Assembly (NCBI RefSeq): GCF_017565645.3
Contig: NZ_CP086136.1
Coordinates: 5,997,501 to 6,061,500, forward strand
DNA: 64,000 bases
Reading direction: 5' to 3'
DNA from: Bradyrhizobium barranii subsp. barranii
GTDB lineage: Bacteria; Pseudomonadota; Alphaproteobacteria; Rhizobiales; Xanthobacteraceae
In this document: positions 20,098-29,449 of the stretch, in pieces
Numbering within the stretch: the stretch's first letter is position 1
How the letters are laid out: each line of letters starts with the position of its first letter
The notes under the pieces: model-generated
Seen by the model: only the letters and a program-made list of their open reading frames with translations
Told to the model about the DNA's origin: nothing
Database searches by the model: none
Translations under genes and position numbers: made by a program

Positions 20098-21309
20098 GTG
20101 GCCCTGATGCCGGTTTCCGACGCGCTCGCTGCGGTGCTGGCGGGCGCAGAGCCGCTGCCTGAAGAGATGATCGCGCTCGACGCAGCCTTCCACCGCGTGC
20201 TCGCGCGCGACGTCGCCGCGCGGCGCACGCAGCCGCCGCAGGCGATGTCGGCAATGGACGGCTATGCGGTGCGCGCGGTCGATGCGGCGAAGATCGAATC
20301 CCAGCTCACCCTGATCGGCGAGGTCGCGGCGGGCCGCCCGTTTGCGGGATCGATCGGCGCCGGCGAGGCCGTGCGTATCTTCACCGGCGGTGTCGTTCCC
20401 GATGGCGCTGATGCGGTCGTGATCCAGGAGGACACGATCGCGGACGGCAAGCGCATCACCATCAAGGAAGCCGCCGTAACGGGGCGGCACATCCGCCCCG
20501 CCGGCGTCGACTTCTCGGAAGGCGACGTGCTGCTGCGCAAGGGAGCCCGGCTCACCGAGCGCGACCTCGCGCTCGCCGCCGGCATGAATTACCCGCAATT
20601 GCCAGTCCGGCGACGCCCGAAGGTCGCGATCCTCGCGACCGGCGACGAGCTGGTGATGCCGGGTACGACGCCGGGCCACGGCCAGATCGTCTATTCCAAC
20701 GGCTACGCCCTGCACGCGCTCGCCCGTAGCGAGGGCGCCGATACCATCGACCTCGGCGTTGCCGCCGATACGCTGGAGGCCACCACGGCCGGCATCGGCC
20801 GCGCGCGGGAGAGCGGCGCCGACATCCTGATCACGACCGGCGGCGCGTCGGTCGGGGACCACGATCTGGTCCAGCAGGCGCTGAGCGACGAAGGTATCTC
20901 GATGGCGTTCTGGAAGATCGCGATGCGGCCGGGCAAGCCGATGATGAACGGGCGGCTCGGCGCGATGCGCGTGATCGGCCTGCCCGGCAATCCCGTGTCA
21001 TCCTACGTTTGCGGCTTCCTGTTCATGGTGCCGTTGATTCGCGCGCTTTCGGGCCGTTCGATGATTCATCACCGCCGCGAACGCGCGGTGCTCGGCCGCG
21101 ATGTCGGCGCCAACGACCAGCGCGAGGATTACCTGCGCGCACGCCTCGAGCTGCGCGATGACGGCACGCTCGTCGCCCTTCCGGTCAATCACCAGGATTC
21201 CTCGCTGCTTGCGAATCTCGCTGCGGCACAGGCACTTCTCGTGCGCGCGCCATTCGCGTCGAAGGCCGAAGCCGGCACGCCTTGCGAGGTCTTGCGGCTG
21301 CCCGTCTGA
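20098..21309 (+). CDS. moeA: Molybdopterin molybdenumtransferase MoeA
   Basis: Inserts molybdate into adenylylated molybdopterin; about 403 residues. Motifs are AMDGYAVRA (domain I), the activation region IFTGGVVPDGADAVVIQED, ATGDELV, the MoCF-binding signature DILITTGGASVGDHDLV, and RPGKPMMNG followed by GLPGNPVSS. I chose GTG 20098 with AGGAG about 10 bases upstream, because homology starts at once (LMPVSDAL). The frame is open back to 19987 but that part looks non-coding. lexA follows after 176 bases. Confidence 0.94.
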   Translation: MALMPVSDALAAVLAGAEPLPEEMIALDAAFHRVLARDVAARRTQPPQAMSAMDGYAVRAVDAAKIESQLTLIGEVAAGRPFAGSIGAGEAVRIFTGGVVPDGADAVVIQEDTIADGKRITIKEAAVTGRHIRPAGVDFSEGDVLLRKGARLTERDLALAAGMNYPQLPVRRRPKVAILATGDELVMPGTTPGHGQIVYSNGYALHALARSEGADTIDLGVAADTLEATTAGIGRARESGADILITTGGASVGDHDLVQQALSDEGISMAFWKIAMRPGKPMMNGRLGAMRVIGLPGNPVSSYVCGFLFMVPLIRALSGRSMIHHRRERAVLGRDVGANDQREDYLRARLELRDDGTLVALPVNHQDSSLLANLAAAQALLVRAPFASKAEAGTPCEVLRLPV

Positions 21310-21365
21310 GCGCTTCGTTCGCGTGCGTTCCGCGAACTTTGTCGCGTTCACGGTAAATTAAGCAG

Positions 21366-21392
21366 TTGCGGAACATGTATCGAACATATAGT
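21366..21392 (+). promoter_or_regulatory. lexA promoter with LexA (SOS) box
   Basis: GAAC-ATGTATC-GAAC at 21371-21385 is a perfect GAAC-N7-GAAC, the LexA box of alphaproteobacteria. It lies between a possible -35 TTGCGG (21366-21371) and -10 TATAGT (21387-21392), so bound LexA would block the promoter. A degenerate second copy, GTTC-N7-GTTT, is at 21397-21411. The lexA ATG is 100 bases downstream. This supports classical autorepression. Confidence 0.85.
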
Positions 21393-21485
21393 GTCCGTTC
21401 ATGATTTGTTTCGAGAATGTAGCGGCTTACTGCTGAATTCAGCGTCTCGGAATCGAACGACATCAACCGGGGGATTTTGGTCGAG

Positions 21486-22187
21486 ATGTTAACGCGCAAA
21501 CAATACGAGCTCCTGCGGTTCATCAGCGAACGGCTGAAGGAAAGCGGCGTGCCGCCCTCCTTCGATGAGATGAAGGACGCGCTCGACCTGCGCTCGAAAT
21601 CGGGCATCCATCGCCTGATCACTGCGCTCGAGGAGCGCGGCTTCATCCGGCGCCTGCCCAACCGGGCCCGCGCCATCGAGGTGATCAAGCTGCCCGAGCT
21701 TCAGGCCGCTGCCGGCAGCCGCCGCGGCTTCACGCCGAGCGTCATCGAAGGCAATCTCGGCAAGGTCCGCACGACTTCGAGCCCGCCGGCGGACGAGGGC
21801 GAGCGCCCCGTCGCGGTCCCCGTGATGGGCCGCATCGCGGCCGGTACGCCGATCGAGGCCTTGCAGACCCGCAGCCACACCATCAGCGTACCGCCTGACA
21901 TGCTCGGCTCGGGCGAACATTACGCGCTCGAAGTGCGTGGCGATTCCATGGTCGAGGCCGGCATTCTCGACGGCGACATGGCGCTGATCCAGCGCAACGA
22001 GAGCGCCGATACCGGCGATATCGTGGTGGCGCTGATCGACGACGAGGAAGCGACGCTGAAGCGCTTCCGCCGCCGCGGCGCCTCGATCGCGCTCGAGCCC
22101 GCCAATGCGGCCTATGAGGTCCGCATTCTGCCGCCCAACCGGGTGAAGATCCAGGGCAAGCTGATCGGGCTGTACCGGAAGTATTGA
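21486..22187 (+). CDS. lexA: SOS repressor LexA
   Basis: 233-residue repressor and autoprotease. The N-terminal winged helix (residues 1-70, beginning [10 protein letters not shown]) includes the recognition region [18 protein letters not shown] linker of about 40 residues, longer than in E. coli, is usual in this class. The cleavage site is Ala119-Gly120 (RIAAGTP), the catalytic Ser154 is in GDSMVEAGI, and the catalytic Lys192 is in EEATLKRF. I chose ATG 21486 over TTG 21477. It is autoregulated through the upstream box. A second likely target in this window is the small peptide gene at 62337-62435. Confidence 0.97.
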   Translation: MLTRKQYELLRFISERLKESGVPPSFDEMKDALDLRSKSGIHRLITALEERGFIRRLPNRARAIEVIKLPELQAAAGSRRGFTPSVIEGNLGKVRTTSSPPADEGERPVAVPVMGRIAAGTPIEALQTRSHTISVPPDMLGSGEHYALEVRGDSMVEAGILDGDMALIQRNESADTGDIVVALIDDEEATLKRFRRRGASIALEPANAAYEVRILPPNRVKIQGKLIGLYRKY

Positions 22188-22394
22188 TACCGGACGTGCC
22201 GGTATCGGTTATTTGGCGCCCCGCGCGCTTTCGATCGGCATCGCCGATCCGAGATTGGAGCGGACGATTGTCCGCTTCCGCTGGATAGTCTTTCTGGTTT
22301 CGCGCAGATTATCCGGCCCCTCCTCCAGCGGTAAATCCTCGGCACGCCGCACGAAGCAGCCCTGCTTCGCGGCCTTCAGGTTCGAGGAGAAGTC

Positions 22395-22625
22395 ATGCGC
22401 CGGATCGTTCTGAGCACAATTGCTGTGGCGCTGATCGCAGCATCAGCGTCGCAAGCCTTGGACGTACAAGCCTTGGCCACGCAAGCCTTGGCCGCGCAAT
22501 CGCGGCCCCATGTCCGCAAGGACACCGCCGTAAGCGAGCAAGTCCGCAAGGCCCTCGACGCCGTCGACCAACCGTCGCGGCCGGGCTGGCAATATTCCGG
22601 CTGGTCGGCGCCTGCGGGGCGCTGA
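22395..22625 (+). CDS. Small exported hypothetical protein (76 residues)
   Basis: Signal peptide at residues 1-21 (RRIVLSTIAVALIAASASQA). A short alanine-rich stretch with a repeated ALATQALAAQ-like pattern follows, then a charged middle and a Trp-containing C-terminus (GWQYSGWSAP). A strong ribosome site, GAGGAGA, lies 4 bases before ATG. I do not recognise the family. The expected location is periplasmic. The 207 bases before it hold no evident gene. Confidence 0.6.
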   Translation: MRRIVLSTIAVALIAASASQALDVQALATQALAAQSRPHVRKDTAVSEQVRKALDAVDQPSRPGWQYSGWSAPAGR

Positions 22626-22817
22626 CACGCGCCTGCAGAATGCAAAGGGGCGGGCTTTGTTCCTGGCAGATTCGGGAAAGTTAATGTGATTGCGGCCTGC
22701 GGCGGCGAGCCGTAGATTTGCCTACAACCCGGCAGAACGTTTGGTATTTCCACTCTGATAGAGGCCTGCGCCTCGATTAAGAGACGTGGGTCGCTATCCC
22801 TGCATGAGGAGCACCCG

Positions 22818-23252
22818 ATGTGTGACTACAGCCTGCATGCCGTCGCGTCGCGTCCCGCCGAAGTCGGCGAGACGATCGTCACGACAACCTTCCGCGGCAC
22901 CTCGACGCGCGGCTTTGCCTCCGCGGCCGATCCGACCGTCGCGGTCTGCCTGCTCCCGGGGACGGAGCTCGCCTTCGCCGACAACGTCCGCTACGACAAT
23001 CGCTGGATCTGGACGCGCACCGTCAATTCGCGCGTCGGCAAGTTCGGCAAGATCGATCCGCACATTCCCGATCGTCATCATGATGCGATCGAATTCCCCG
23101 ACGGCAAATCCGTGCTGGTGACGCAGCTGGTCGAAGGCCAGCGTGCGACCGTGCTGCAGCTACCGGTGACCCAGCCGCTCGGCGAGCGCGAGCACAAGCC
23201 GCAGACCATCACCGACAGCCGGACAACCATCACCCGCCTGCCGATCGGCTGA
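22818..23252 (+). CDS. Conserved hypothetical protein, 144 residues (MCDYSLHAV type)
   Basis: Soluble protein without signal peptide or membrane segments. It starts MCDYSLHAVASRPAEVG behind an excellent ribosome site (GAGGAGC, 5 bases from ATG). A central hydrophobic strand, VAVCLLPGTELAF, and a basic segment with PHIPDRHHDAIEF follow. I recall relatives only in Bradyrhizobium-like genomes and know no function. The strong coding signal and ribosome site make it a real gene. The flanking gaps (192 and 223 bases) are non-coding as far as I can see. Confidence 0.7.
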   Translation: MCDYSLHAVASRPAEVGETIVTTTFRGTSTRGFASAADPTVAVCLLPGTELAFADNVRYDNRWIWTRTVNSRVGKFGKIDPHIPDRHHDAIEFPDGKSVLVTQLVEGQRATVLQLPVTQPLGEREHKPQTITDSRTTITRLPIG

Positions 23253-23475
23253 TGCAGCCATTCCCGGCCGGCAGGTCGGGCCAGGATTGAAATCGCCATC
23301 GCCGGCCGAGGCCGGCGAGATGGTGTCGTTTGTGTCCCGCGAAACTCCATCGGGCGGACCAAGCCGTGGCGTCTCCCACCGCACGAAGTTTGCGCTGTCC
23401 TGCCTGAATTTTGAACGTCCGTTCCGCAGCCAAATGGCCGATGCTTGGTGCGGCTTGAGACGGCGGGCACGTTCG

Positions 23476-24417
23476 ATGAAGACCTTCATTCGCGTCGTTG
23501 AACTCTGGGTGCCTGACCGCACGCGCATGCGGCTGGAATTCGGCGGCGGCCTCTACGGCGAAGGGTTGTCCGCGTTTAGGGACGTGAGCGAGGATCTGCA
23601 CTTCGGATATGACGAGGGGCTTCCCGGCAAGGCCTGGGCCAGCGGCCACCCCGTGATCCTCACCAGATTCACCGATTCCTATTTCAAGCGGACCGATCAG
23701 GCCATCGCCGCCGGGCTGACCTGCGGCGTGGCGGTGCCGGTGTTTTCAGGCGAATTCCTGCAAGCCGTCATGGTGCTGTTCTGCGGCGACGACGAGGCCC
23801 ATGTCGGCGCGATCGAGCTCTGGCACAACGATGCCGAAACCTCCCACGAGATGGGGCTCGTCGACGGCTATTACGGCACCGCCGACATGTTCGAATTCAA
23901 CTCCCGCCACACCAGATTTCCGCGTGGCTTCGGCCTGCCCGGCCGCATCTGGAAAGCCGGCCTGCCGCTGATCATCAAGGACCTGCACGATGCCAGGAGT
24001 TTTTTGCGCTGGGAGGACGCCGCCAAGGTCGGAATCAATCTCGGCGTCGGCGTTCCCTACCGGGCCGGCACCGATCAGACCTGGGTGCTGACATTTCTCT
24101 CCGCGCAGGCGACCCCGATTGCGCGACGCTTCGAGATCTGGGTCCCGGACGAGGCCCGTTCGGCGCTGGTCTTCCGCGCCGGCGATTGCAGCGCGCAGAC
24201 CGACCTCGCCGCGCTCTATGCGACGAAATCCATCGCCAAAGGCGAAGGCAGCATCGGCGGGGCCTGGGCCACCGGCATGCCCGCGCTCAACGACGATCTC
24301 GCGCGTGACGGCTCGGTCGCGGCCTCGCAGGCCAGCGCCTCTGGACTGAGCCAGATGGTCGTCCTGCCGGTGATCGGCAATGCCAGGCTCGACGCCGTGC
24401 TGGCCTGGTATCTGTAA
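23476..24417 (+). CDS. GAF-like protein built from three tandem repeats
   Basis: About 313 residues, no membrane segment. A unit of about 95 residues occurs three times. Each has an opening like VELWVPD or FEIWVPD, then the core G-x-G-x-W-x-x-G-x-P (GLPGKAWASGHPV, GLPGRIWKAGLPL, GSIGGAWATGMPA) and a GAF-type hydrophobic strand (CGVAVPVFSG, LGVGVPYRAG, MVVLPVIGN). It resembles the GAF small-ligand fold but has no output domain. ATG 23476 is favoured; earlier in-frame codons back to 23287 give low-complexity sequence. No operon partner; comEC converges 9 bases on. The ligand is unknown. Confidence 0.7.
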   Translation: MKTFIRVVELWVPDRTRMRLEFGGGLYGEGLSAFRDVSEDLHFGYDEGLPGKAWASGHPVILTRFTDSYFKRTDQAIAAGLTCGVAVPVFSGEFLQAVMVLFCGDDEAHVGAIELWHNDAETSHEMGLVDGYYGTADMFEFNSRHTRFPRGFGLPGRIWKAGLPLIIKDLHDARSFLRWEDAAKVGINLGVGVPYRAGTDQTWVLTFLSAQATPIARRFEIWVPDEARSALVFRAGDCSAQTDLAALYATKSIAKGEGSIGGAWATGMPALNDDLARDGSVAASQASASGLSQMVVLPVIGNARLDAVLAWYL

Positions 24418-24426
24418 CCCGTCCGC

Positions 24427-26721
24427 TCAATCCTCAGCCTGCAGGTCGGCTTCCGATGGCGTCGCGTCGCGGTTGCGGGGAGCCGCCGCCTGCGGCGCAA
24501 GGCTCGCGCTGAAATCCGCCTCGCCGGCAGCCGCCGGCGACCACGGACGGTCTGCCCCCCTTGCCTTCGCCGCCTGAACCGCAAAGCCGTCGCCGCTTCG
24601 CGTCAGCGCCAGCGCGCCCTGCCTTGCGAGACGCTGACGGTCGACAACCATGGCCGCGCAATCCGGCGGCGCCGGCCGCGCCGTCACCACCAGCGCGGCC
24701 CGGCTGCAATCGTCAGCCAATGAATCGATGCGCAAGGCCAGCGCGACCAGGCGCCCGTCGGCGAGCGGCGTCACGCAGCCGGCTTCGTCGCACGACACGC
24801 CGGCGGCCAGTGAGGCACTGCCGGCATCGCGCGGATCGGCGTCGGCGGCGAGCCATTCCTTCAGAAGAAAACTGTCCTTGCTCGACCTGATGAGATGCAG
24901 GTGCCCATCCCTGCCCCGCACCGCGACGCTCTGGCCGTCACCGGCGATCAGGACATCGGGCTGGCGCGCGCACAGTCCCCAGAGGATCGCGGCCAACAAC
25001 ACCACCGCGCCGGCCCAGCGCAACGGCGTGCGCAACAAGCCCATCACGATGATTCCCAAGCTTGCGGCGATCAGCGGTGCGATGCCGAAAGCCGAGATGC
25101 GGCCGACCGCGCCCGGCAAAGCGGCCACCCAGCGCGACACCGCAACCATCCAGTCGATGCCGATCCCCATCAGCCACCAGAACGGACCATCAAGTCCGAA
25201 CGGCGCTGCAATCAAGCCCAACAGGCCCGCGGGCATCACCAGGGCCGAGACCACCGGCATCGCCCCGAGGTTGGCGAGCACGCCGAACGGGGTGACACGG
25301 TGAAAGTGGAAGGCGGCATAGGGCGTGGTCGCGAGCCCCGCGATCAGCGAGGCCAGGAAAAGCATCGCGATCTCGCGCCCGCCCCACATTGCAATCCGCG
25401 CGGTCGCGGAATGATCTGGCGACGCAAACAGGTTCGGCATGCCGATCTGCACCAGTGCCACCAGTCCGAGCGTCGCGGCGAAGGACATTTGAAAACTCGG
25501 ATGCACAAGTGCCTCCGGTGCGACCGCGAGCACGATCAGCGCGGCCACCGCCAGCGTGCGGAAGGTGATGGCACGGCGATCGACCATGACCGCGATCAGC
25601 ACCACCGCCGTCATGAAGAACGAGCGTTGCGTCGCGACCTCCGCGCCCGACAGCAGCAGATAGAACGCGGCTGCGACCAGCGCCGCGGCCGCCGACCATT
25701 TCTTGATGGCAAAGCCGGCCGCCATTCCAGGGATCAACGCCAGCAGCGCGCGCACCGCGAAGAAGACCACGCCGGCGACGACCGCCATGTGATAGCCGGA
25801 AATCGAGAGCACATGTCCGAGCCCCGAGATGAACATGGCGTCGTTGACGGGCGTGGTAATCGCATCGCGCCGGCCCGTGAGCAGCGCGGTCGCAATCGCC
25901 CGGTTGTCGCCCTCGAGCGTGGCGCGGATGCGCGCGTCGATCGCATCGCGCAGACCCTGCATGAAGGCGGCATAACGCAGCCGCAAGCCACCGGCGTCCG
26001 GCGGCACCGATGCCGCAATCGTGCCCATCACGAAGCCGGAGGCGCCGATGCCCTGGAAGAACATGTCGCGCGAAAAGTCATAGCTGCCGGGGCGCACCGG
26101 CGACAACGGCGGCAACAGCCGCGCCTTCAACTGCACGAAGCTGCCGACCTCGGGCGCAGTCCCCTTGCGCACGGAGAGGCGCACGCGCTCGAGCTTGACG
26201 TCGCTGCGCTGCGCCTCCATCGCGGTGACACGCAGCACGAAGCGGTCGGTGCGCTCGCGGATGTCGCGGGTCTCGACGAAGCCCGACAGCGAGACGGAAT
26301 AGAGCGGCTTTGCCAGCACCGTGTGCGCGATCCGCGCCGTCTTCCAGGTCGCCGTGGCAAAGCCGGCCGCGACCGCCGCGATCATGATCGCCGGTGCAAA
26401 CAACCGGCTCCGCCGCAACAGCACGGCGCCAAGCATGAGTGCGATGGCCGTCGCGGCAACGACCCACAGCACCGGTTCATGATCGGCGGCAAAATAGAGC
26501 GCGATGCCGCCACCGAACGCGACCGGCACCCACGGCAACAATCGCCCGGCGCCGGCCTCGGCGCGCGCCCATTCGCGCAGGGTCTCGGCCAGCGACGTCC
26601 AGAGGTCGAACCCTGCCGGCGCGAGGCCGCCCGCGGAGGCAGCTCGGCCGATGGGCCAAGTCCCCGCGATCCAAGTCCCCGCAATCCCCTGGGACCGAAC
26701 TGGCCGGCCCGGCTCCGCCAT
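24427..26721 (-). CDS. comEC: ComEC/Rec2-family DNA-uptake channel protein
   Basis: Polytopic inner-membrane protein of about 764 residues related to the channel that moves transforming DNA into the cytoplasm. It has N-terminal helices and a DUF4131-type OB-like region (FVETRDIRERTDRFVLRV), then the Competence domain with the signature FISGLGHVLSISGYHMAVVAG, followed by about eight helices. The C-terminal part has no HxHxDH metallo-beta-lactamase motif, so the nuclease-like domain of Bacillus ComEC seems absent or degenerate. ATG 26721 is preferred to GTG 26730. In alphaproteobacteria the gene commonly lies near lexA and gltX, as here. Confidence 0.9.
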   Translation of the reverse strand: MAEPGRPVRSQGIAGTWIAGTWPIGRAASAGGLAPAGFDLWTSLAETLREWARAEAGAGRLLPWVPVAFGGGIALYFAADHEPVLWVVAATAIALMLGAVLLRRSRLFAPAIMIAAVAAGFATATWKTARIAHTVLAKPLYSVSLSGFVETRDIRERTDRFVLRVTAMEAQRSDVKLERVRLSVRKGTAPEVGSFVQLKARLLPPLSPVRPGSYDFSRDMFFQGIGASGFVMGTIAASVPPDAGGLRLRYAAFMQGLRDAIDARIRATLEGDNRAIATALLTGRRDAITTPVNDAMFISGLGHVLSISGYHMAVVAGVVFFAVRALLALIPGMAAGFAIKKWSAAAALVAAAFYLLLSGAEVATQRSFFMTAVVLIAVMVDRRAITFRTLAVAALIVLAVAPEALVHPSFQMSFAATLGLVALVQIGMPNLFASPDHSATARIAMWGGREIAMLFLASLIAGLATTPYAAFHFHRVTPFGVLANLGAMPVVSALVMPAGLLGLIAAPFGLDGPFWWLMGIGIDWMVAVSRWVAALPGAVGRISAFGIAPLIAASLGIIVMGLLRTPLRWAGAVVLLAAILWGLCARQPDVLIAGDGQSVAVRGRDGHLHLIRSSKDSFLLKEWLAADADPRDAGSASLAAGVSCDEAGCVTPLADGRLVALALRIDSLADDCSRAALVVTARPAPPDCAAMVVDRQRLARQGALALTRSGDGFAVQAAKARGADRPWSPAAAGEADFSASLAPQAAAPRNRDATPSEADLQAED

Positions 26722-26816
26722 TCCCTGCACCTTACGATACGCGATAGGCCAGGAGGCTACCGGAACGTGCAGCTGCGCGAATAGTGGTACGGATCAGGAA
26801 CGGAGCGAAGGTCCCC

Positions 26817-27050
26817 CTACTTTTCCTCTTCCATCGTCACGGCGACGTCCGCCTTGGCCGAGAGCCGGACCTTGTTGCCCTCGACACCGGCGACGAGGCC
26901 CTTGTCGATGAAGTGATGGTGACCCTTGTGGCTGCCCTCGCCGCTATCCTTCTTGGTCAGCTTGATGCGATGGCCCTCGACCTTGTCGACCGTGCCGATG
27001 TGGACGCCATCGGCGCCGATGACTTCCATATGCTCTGCGATGTTCTGCAT
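26817..27050 (-). CDS. DUF2171-type small protein (77 residues)
   Basis: Soluble 77-residue protein: a PRC-barrel-like beta fold starting EHMEVIGADGVHIGTVDKVEG, a central His-rich turn (GSHKGHHHFIDKG), and an acidic end (TMEEEK). This arrangement is the DUF2171 family, of unknown function and often stress-associated. I chose ATG 27050, with a ribosome-like GGAACC region before it. The stop is 87 bases before the comEC start on the same strand. Upstream lies a dispersed palindromic repeat. Confidence 0.8.
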   Translation of the reverse strand: MQNIAEHMEVIGADGVHIGTVDKVEGHRIKLTKKDSGEGSHKGHHHFIDKGLVAGVEGNKVRLSAKADVAVTMEEEK

Positions 27051-27105
27051 GGTGGGTTCCTTGTTAGACCCACCCCAACGCGCGGGGGCAGCGTTCGTTG
27101 CTATT

Positions 27106-27205
27106 GTCATTCCTGGGCGCGCCACTTGGCGCGAGCCCGGAATCCATAACCACAAGCCGGGGTTATGGATTCCGGGCCTGGCCCTTCGGGCCATCCCGGA
27201 ATGAC
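27106..27205. repeat. Dispersed palindromic repeat (Bradyrhizobium type, GTCATTCC...GGAATGAC)
   Basis: Outer arms GTCATTCC (27106-27113) and GGAATGAC (27198-27205) enclose a perfect 17-bp inner stem: GCCCGGAATCCATAACC (27135-27151) pairs with GGTTATGGATTCCGGGC (27161-27177) around a 9-base loop. It matches a repeat I know as abundant in Bradyrhizobium intergenic DNA. It separates the DUF2171 gene from the SnoaL-like gene, both on the minus strand, and can fold in RNA as a large hairpin. Confidence 0.8.
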
Positions 27206-27229
27206 GAGAGAGGCGGAGTAGCGCGACGG

Positions 27230-27616
27230 CTAGATCAACGGCGCGCGCGACGAGGCATGGTGATTGACGATCTTCCAGTCGCCGTCCTCGCGGAGGATGA
27301 CCCAGCTCATCTTGACCGAGAACTCCGCCCTCTCGCCGGCGAGGTCAAACGACACGATCGCGGCCATGTTGATCAGGTCCGGGCTGGCTTGCGCGGCGCG
27401 CACCTCGGAAAACACGGCGCTCGGCTGGCGCCAGCGCGGCAGGCCGTTGAAGTAGTCGGCGACGCCGTCCCTGCCCCGATAGAGTCTTGGATTCGAGCCG
27501 AAGAAGAACGCGTTCTTCGCATAGAGCGACGACAGCGCAGCCGCATCGAGTGTCGCGAAGCCGGCGCACCATTTCGCGATGATGGCGGAAACGATCGCGT
27601 CGGCTTCACTGCTCAT
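27230..27616 (-). CDS. SnoaL-like / nuclear transport factor 2 fold protein
   Basis: 128-residue single-domain protein of the NTF2-like (SgcJ/EcaC) group: an N-terminal helix IVSAIIAKWCAGFATLDAAA, the motif LYAKNAFFFGSNPRLYRGRDGVADYF, and the terminal strands SWVILREDGDWKIVNHHAS. Members bind small hydrophobic ligands or act as hydrolases or isomerases; the reaction here is unknown. I chose ATG 27616; upstream extension enters glnS. It is 13 bases downstream of the glnS stop and probably on the same transcript. Confidence 0.82.
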   Translation of the reverse strand: MSSEADAIVSAIIAKWCAGFATLDAAALSSLYAKNAFFFGSNPRLYRGRDGVADYFNGLPRWRQPSAVFSEVRAAQASPDLINMAAIVSFDLAGERAEFSVKMSWVILREDGDWKIVNHHASSRAPLI

Positions 27617-27629
27617 AGGCGCAATCCCC

Positions 27630-29306
27630 TCAGCCCTTGGCGACTTCCTTCGCGAACGTATCGCGCAGGCCAATGGTGCGCGAAAACACCGGCTTGCCCG
27701 GCCTCGAGTCCTTGTCGCGCACGAAATAGCCCTGACGCTCGAACTGCATCGGCTCGGTCGAATTGCTCTCCGCAACCGATGCCTCGATCCGCGCATTGGA
27801 GAGAATCTCCAGCGACTGCGGATTGAGATCGGCCGCGAAGTTCGAGGCGTCCGGGCTCGGGTTGGAGAACAACTGGTTGTAGATGCGGATCTCCGCCGGC
27901 ACCGACGTCGCCGCCGGCAGCCAGTGCATGGTCGCCTTGACCTTGCGGCCGTCGGGCGCGTTGCCGCCCTTGGTCGCGGGATCGTAGGTGCAGCGCAGCT
28001 CCACCACTTCGCCCGCGTCGTTCTTGATCACGCCGGTGCACTTGACGAAATAGGCGTAGCGCAGCCGCACCTCGTTGCCAGGCGACAGGCGGAAGAACTT
28101 CTTCGGCGGGTTCTCCATGAAGTCGTCCTGCTCGATATAGAGCTCGCGGCCGAACGTGATCTTGCGCGTGCCGGCCGAGGGATCGTCGGGATGGTTGATC
28201 GCCTCGAGCTCTTCGTTCTGCCCTTCCGGATAGTTCTCGATGACCACCTTGAGCGGCCGCAGCACGCCCATGCGCCGCTGCGACGTGCGGTTCAGCTCCT
28301 CGCGGATGCAGAATTCCAGCATGCCGACATCGACGACGCTGTTGGCCTTGGCGACGCCGATGCGCTTGACGAATTCGCGCAAGGCCGCCGGCGGCACGCC
28401 GCGGCGGCGCATCCCCGCTACAGTCGGCATGCGCGGATCGTCCCATCCGGCGACATGACCGTCGCGGACGAGCTGGGTCAGCACGCGCTTGGACAGCAGC
28501 GTGTAGGTCAGGTTGAGCCGCGCCATTTCGTACTGGTGCGGCTTGGACGGCACCGGCAGCTTTTCGATGAACCAGTCGTAGAGCGGCCGATGGTCCTCGA
28601 ACTCCAGCGTGCAGATCGAGTGCGTGATGCCCTCGATCGCGTCCGACTGGCCGTGCGCATAATCGTAGCTCGGATAGATGCTCCACTTGGTGCCGGTGCG
28701 CGGATGATGCGCATTCAGGATGCGGTACAGCACGGGGTCGCGCAGGTTGATGTTGCCCGCGGACATGTCGATCTTGGCCCGCAGCACGCGCGCGCCGTTC
28801 GGGAATTCACCCGCCTTCATGCGGCGGAACAGGTCGAGATTCTCGTCCACGCTGCGGTCGCGGAACGGCGAGTTCTTGCCGGGCTCGGTCAGCGTGCCGC
28901 GCGCGAGGCGAATCTGCTCCTGGGTCTGGTCGTCGACATAGGCGAGCCCGTCGCGGATCAGCTTCTCCGCCCATTCGTACAGGCGGTCGAAATAGTCCGA
29001 GGCGAAGAACAGGTTCTTGCCCCAGTCGAAGCCGAGCCAGTGCACGTCGGCCTGGATGGAATCGATGTATTCCTGCTCTTCCTTGACCGGGTTGGTGTCG
29101 TCGAAACGCAGATGGCAGCGGCCCGGAAACTCCTGGGCGATGCCGAAATTGAGTGCGATCGACTTGGCGTGGCCGATATGCAGGTAGCCGTTCGGCTCCG
29201 GCGGGAACCGGGTCACGATCTCCTGGTATTTGCCCTGATCGAGGTCGGCCTGGATGATGTCACGAATGAAATCGCGCCCAACCTCAGTCGCCACCGGTTC
29301 TGTCAT
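27630..29306 (-). CDS. glnS: Glutaminyl-tRNA synthetase
   Basis: Class I synthetase of 558 residues charging tRNA-Gln directly. The HIGH motif is in [17 protein letters not shown], and the KMSKS-like element is LLSKRVL. The GlnRS-specific anticodon-binding beta-barrels follow ([26 protein letters not shown]). Many alphaproteobacteria lack GlnRS and use GatCAB amidation of Glu-tRNA-Gln, so its presence is a lineage marker. It is divergent from gltX, with about 143 bases between. Confidence 0.97.
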   Translation of the reverse strand: MTEPVATEVGRDFIRDIIQADLDQGKYQEIVTRFPPEPNGYLHIGHAKSIALNFGIAQEFPGRCHLRFDDTNPVKEEQEYIDSIQADVHWLGFDWGKNLFFASDYFDRLYEWAEKLIRDGLAYVDDQTQEQIRLARGTLTEPGKNSPFRDRSVDENLDLFRRMKAGEFPNGARVLRAKIDMSAGNINLRDPVLYRILNAHHPRTGTKWSIYPSYDYAHGQSDAIEGITHSICTLEFEDHRPLYDWFIEKLPVPSKPHQYEMARLNLTYTLLSKRVLTQLVRDGHVAGWDDPRMPTVAGMRRRGVPPAALREFVKRIGVAKANSVVDVGMLEFCIREELNRTSQRRMGVLRPLKVVIENYPEGQNEELEAINHPDDPSAGTRKITFGRELYIEQDDFMENPPKKFFRLSPGNEVRLRYAYFVKCTGVIKNDAGEVVELRCTYDPATKGGNAPDGRKVKATMHWLPAATSVPAEIRIYNQLFSNPSPDASNFAADLNPQSLEILSNARIEASVAESNSTEPMQFERQGYFVRDKDSRPGKPVFSRTIGLRDTFAKEVAKG

Positions 29307-29449
29307 TACGAAAATCCTGTAGGGAAATCAGCGGCCCTTCTGCCAAATTCGCTTGGCTGAGCCAAGAGCTTAGCGGTCCGCTGCCGGGCTTTAGTTATGC
29401 TCCGGTCCTGTTATATACCACCGCCTCCAATGCATAGGCCCTGCCAAGA

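Noticed and set aside
24895..26784. 629-codon plus-strand frame opposite comEC
   Set aside because: His/Arg/Asp-rich low-complexity translation, fully antisense to a membrane protein gene.
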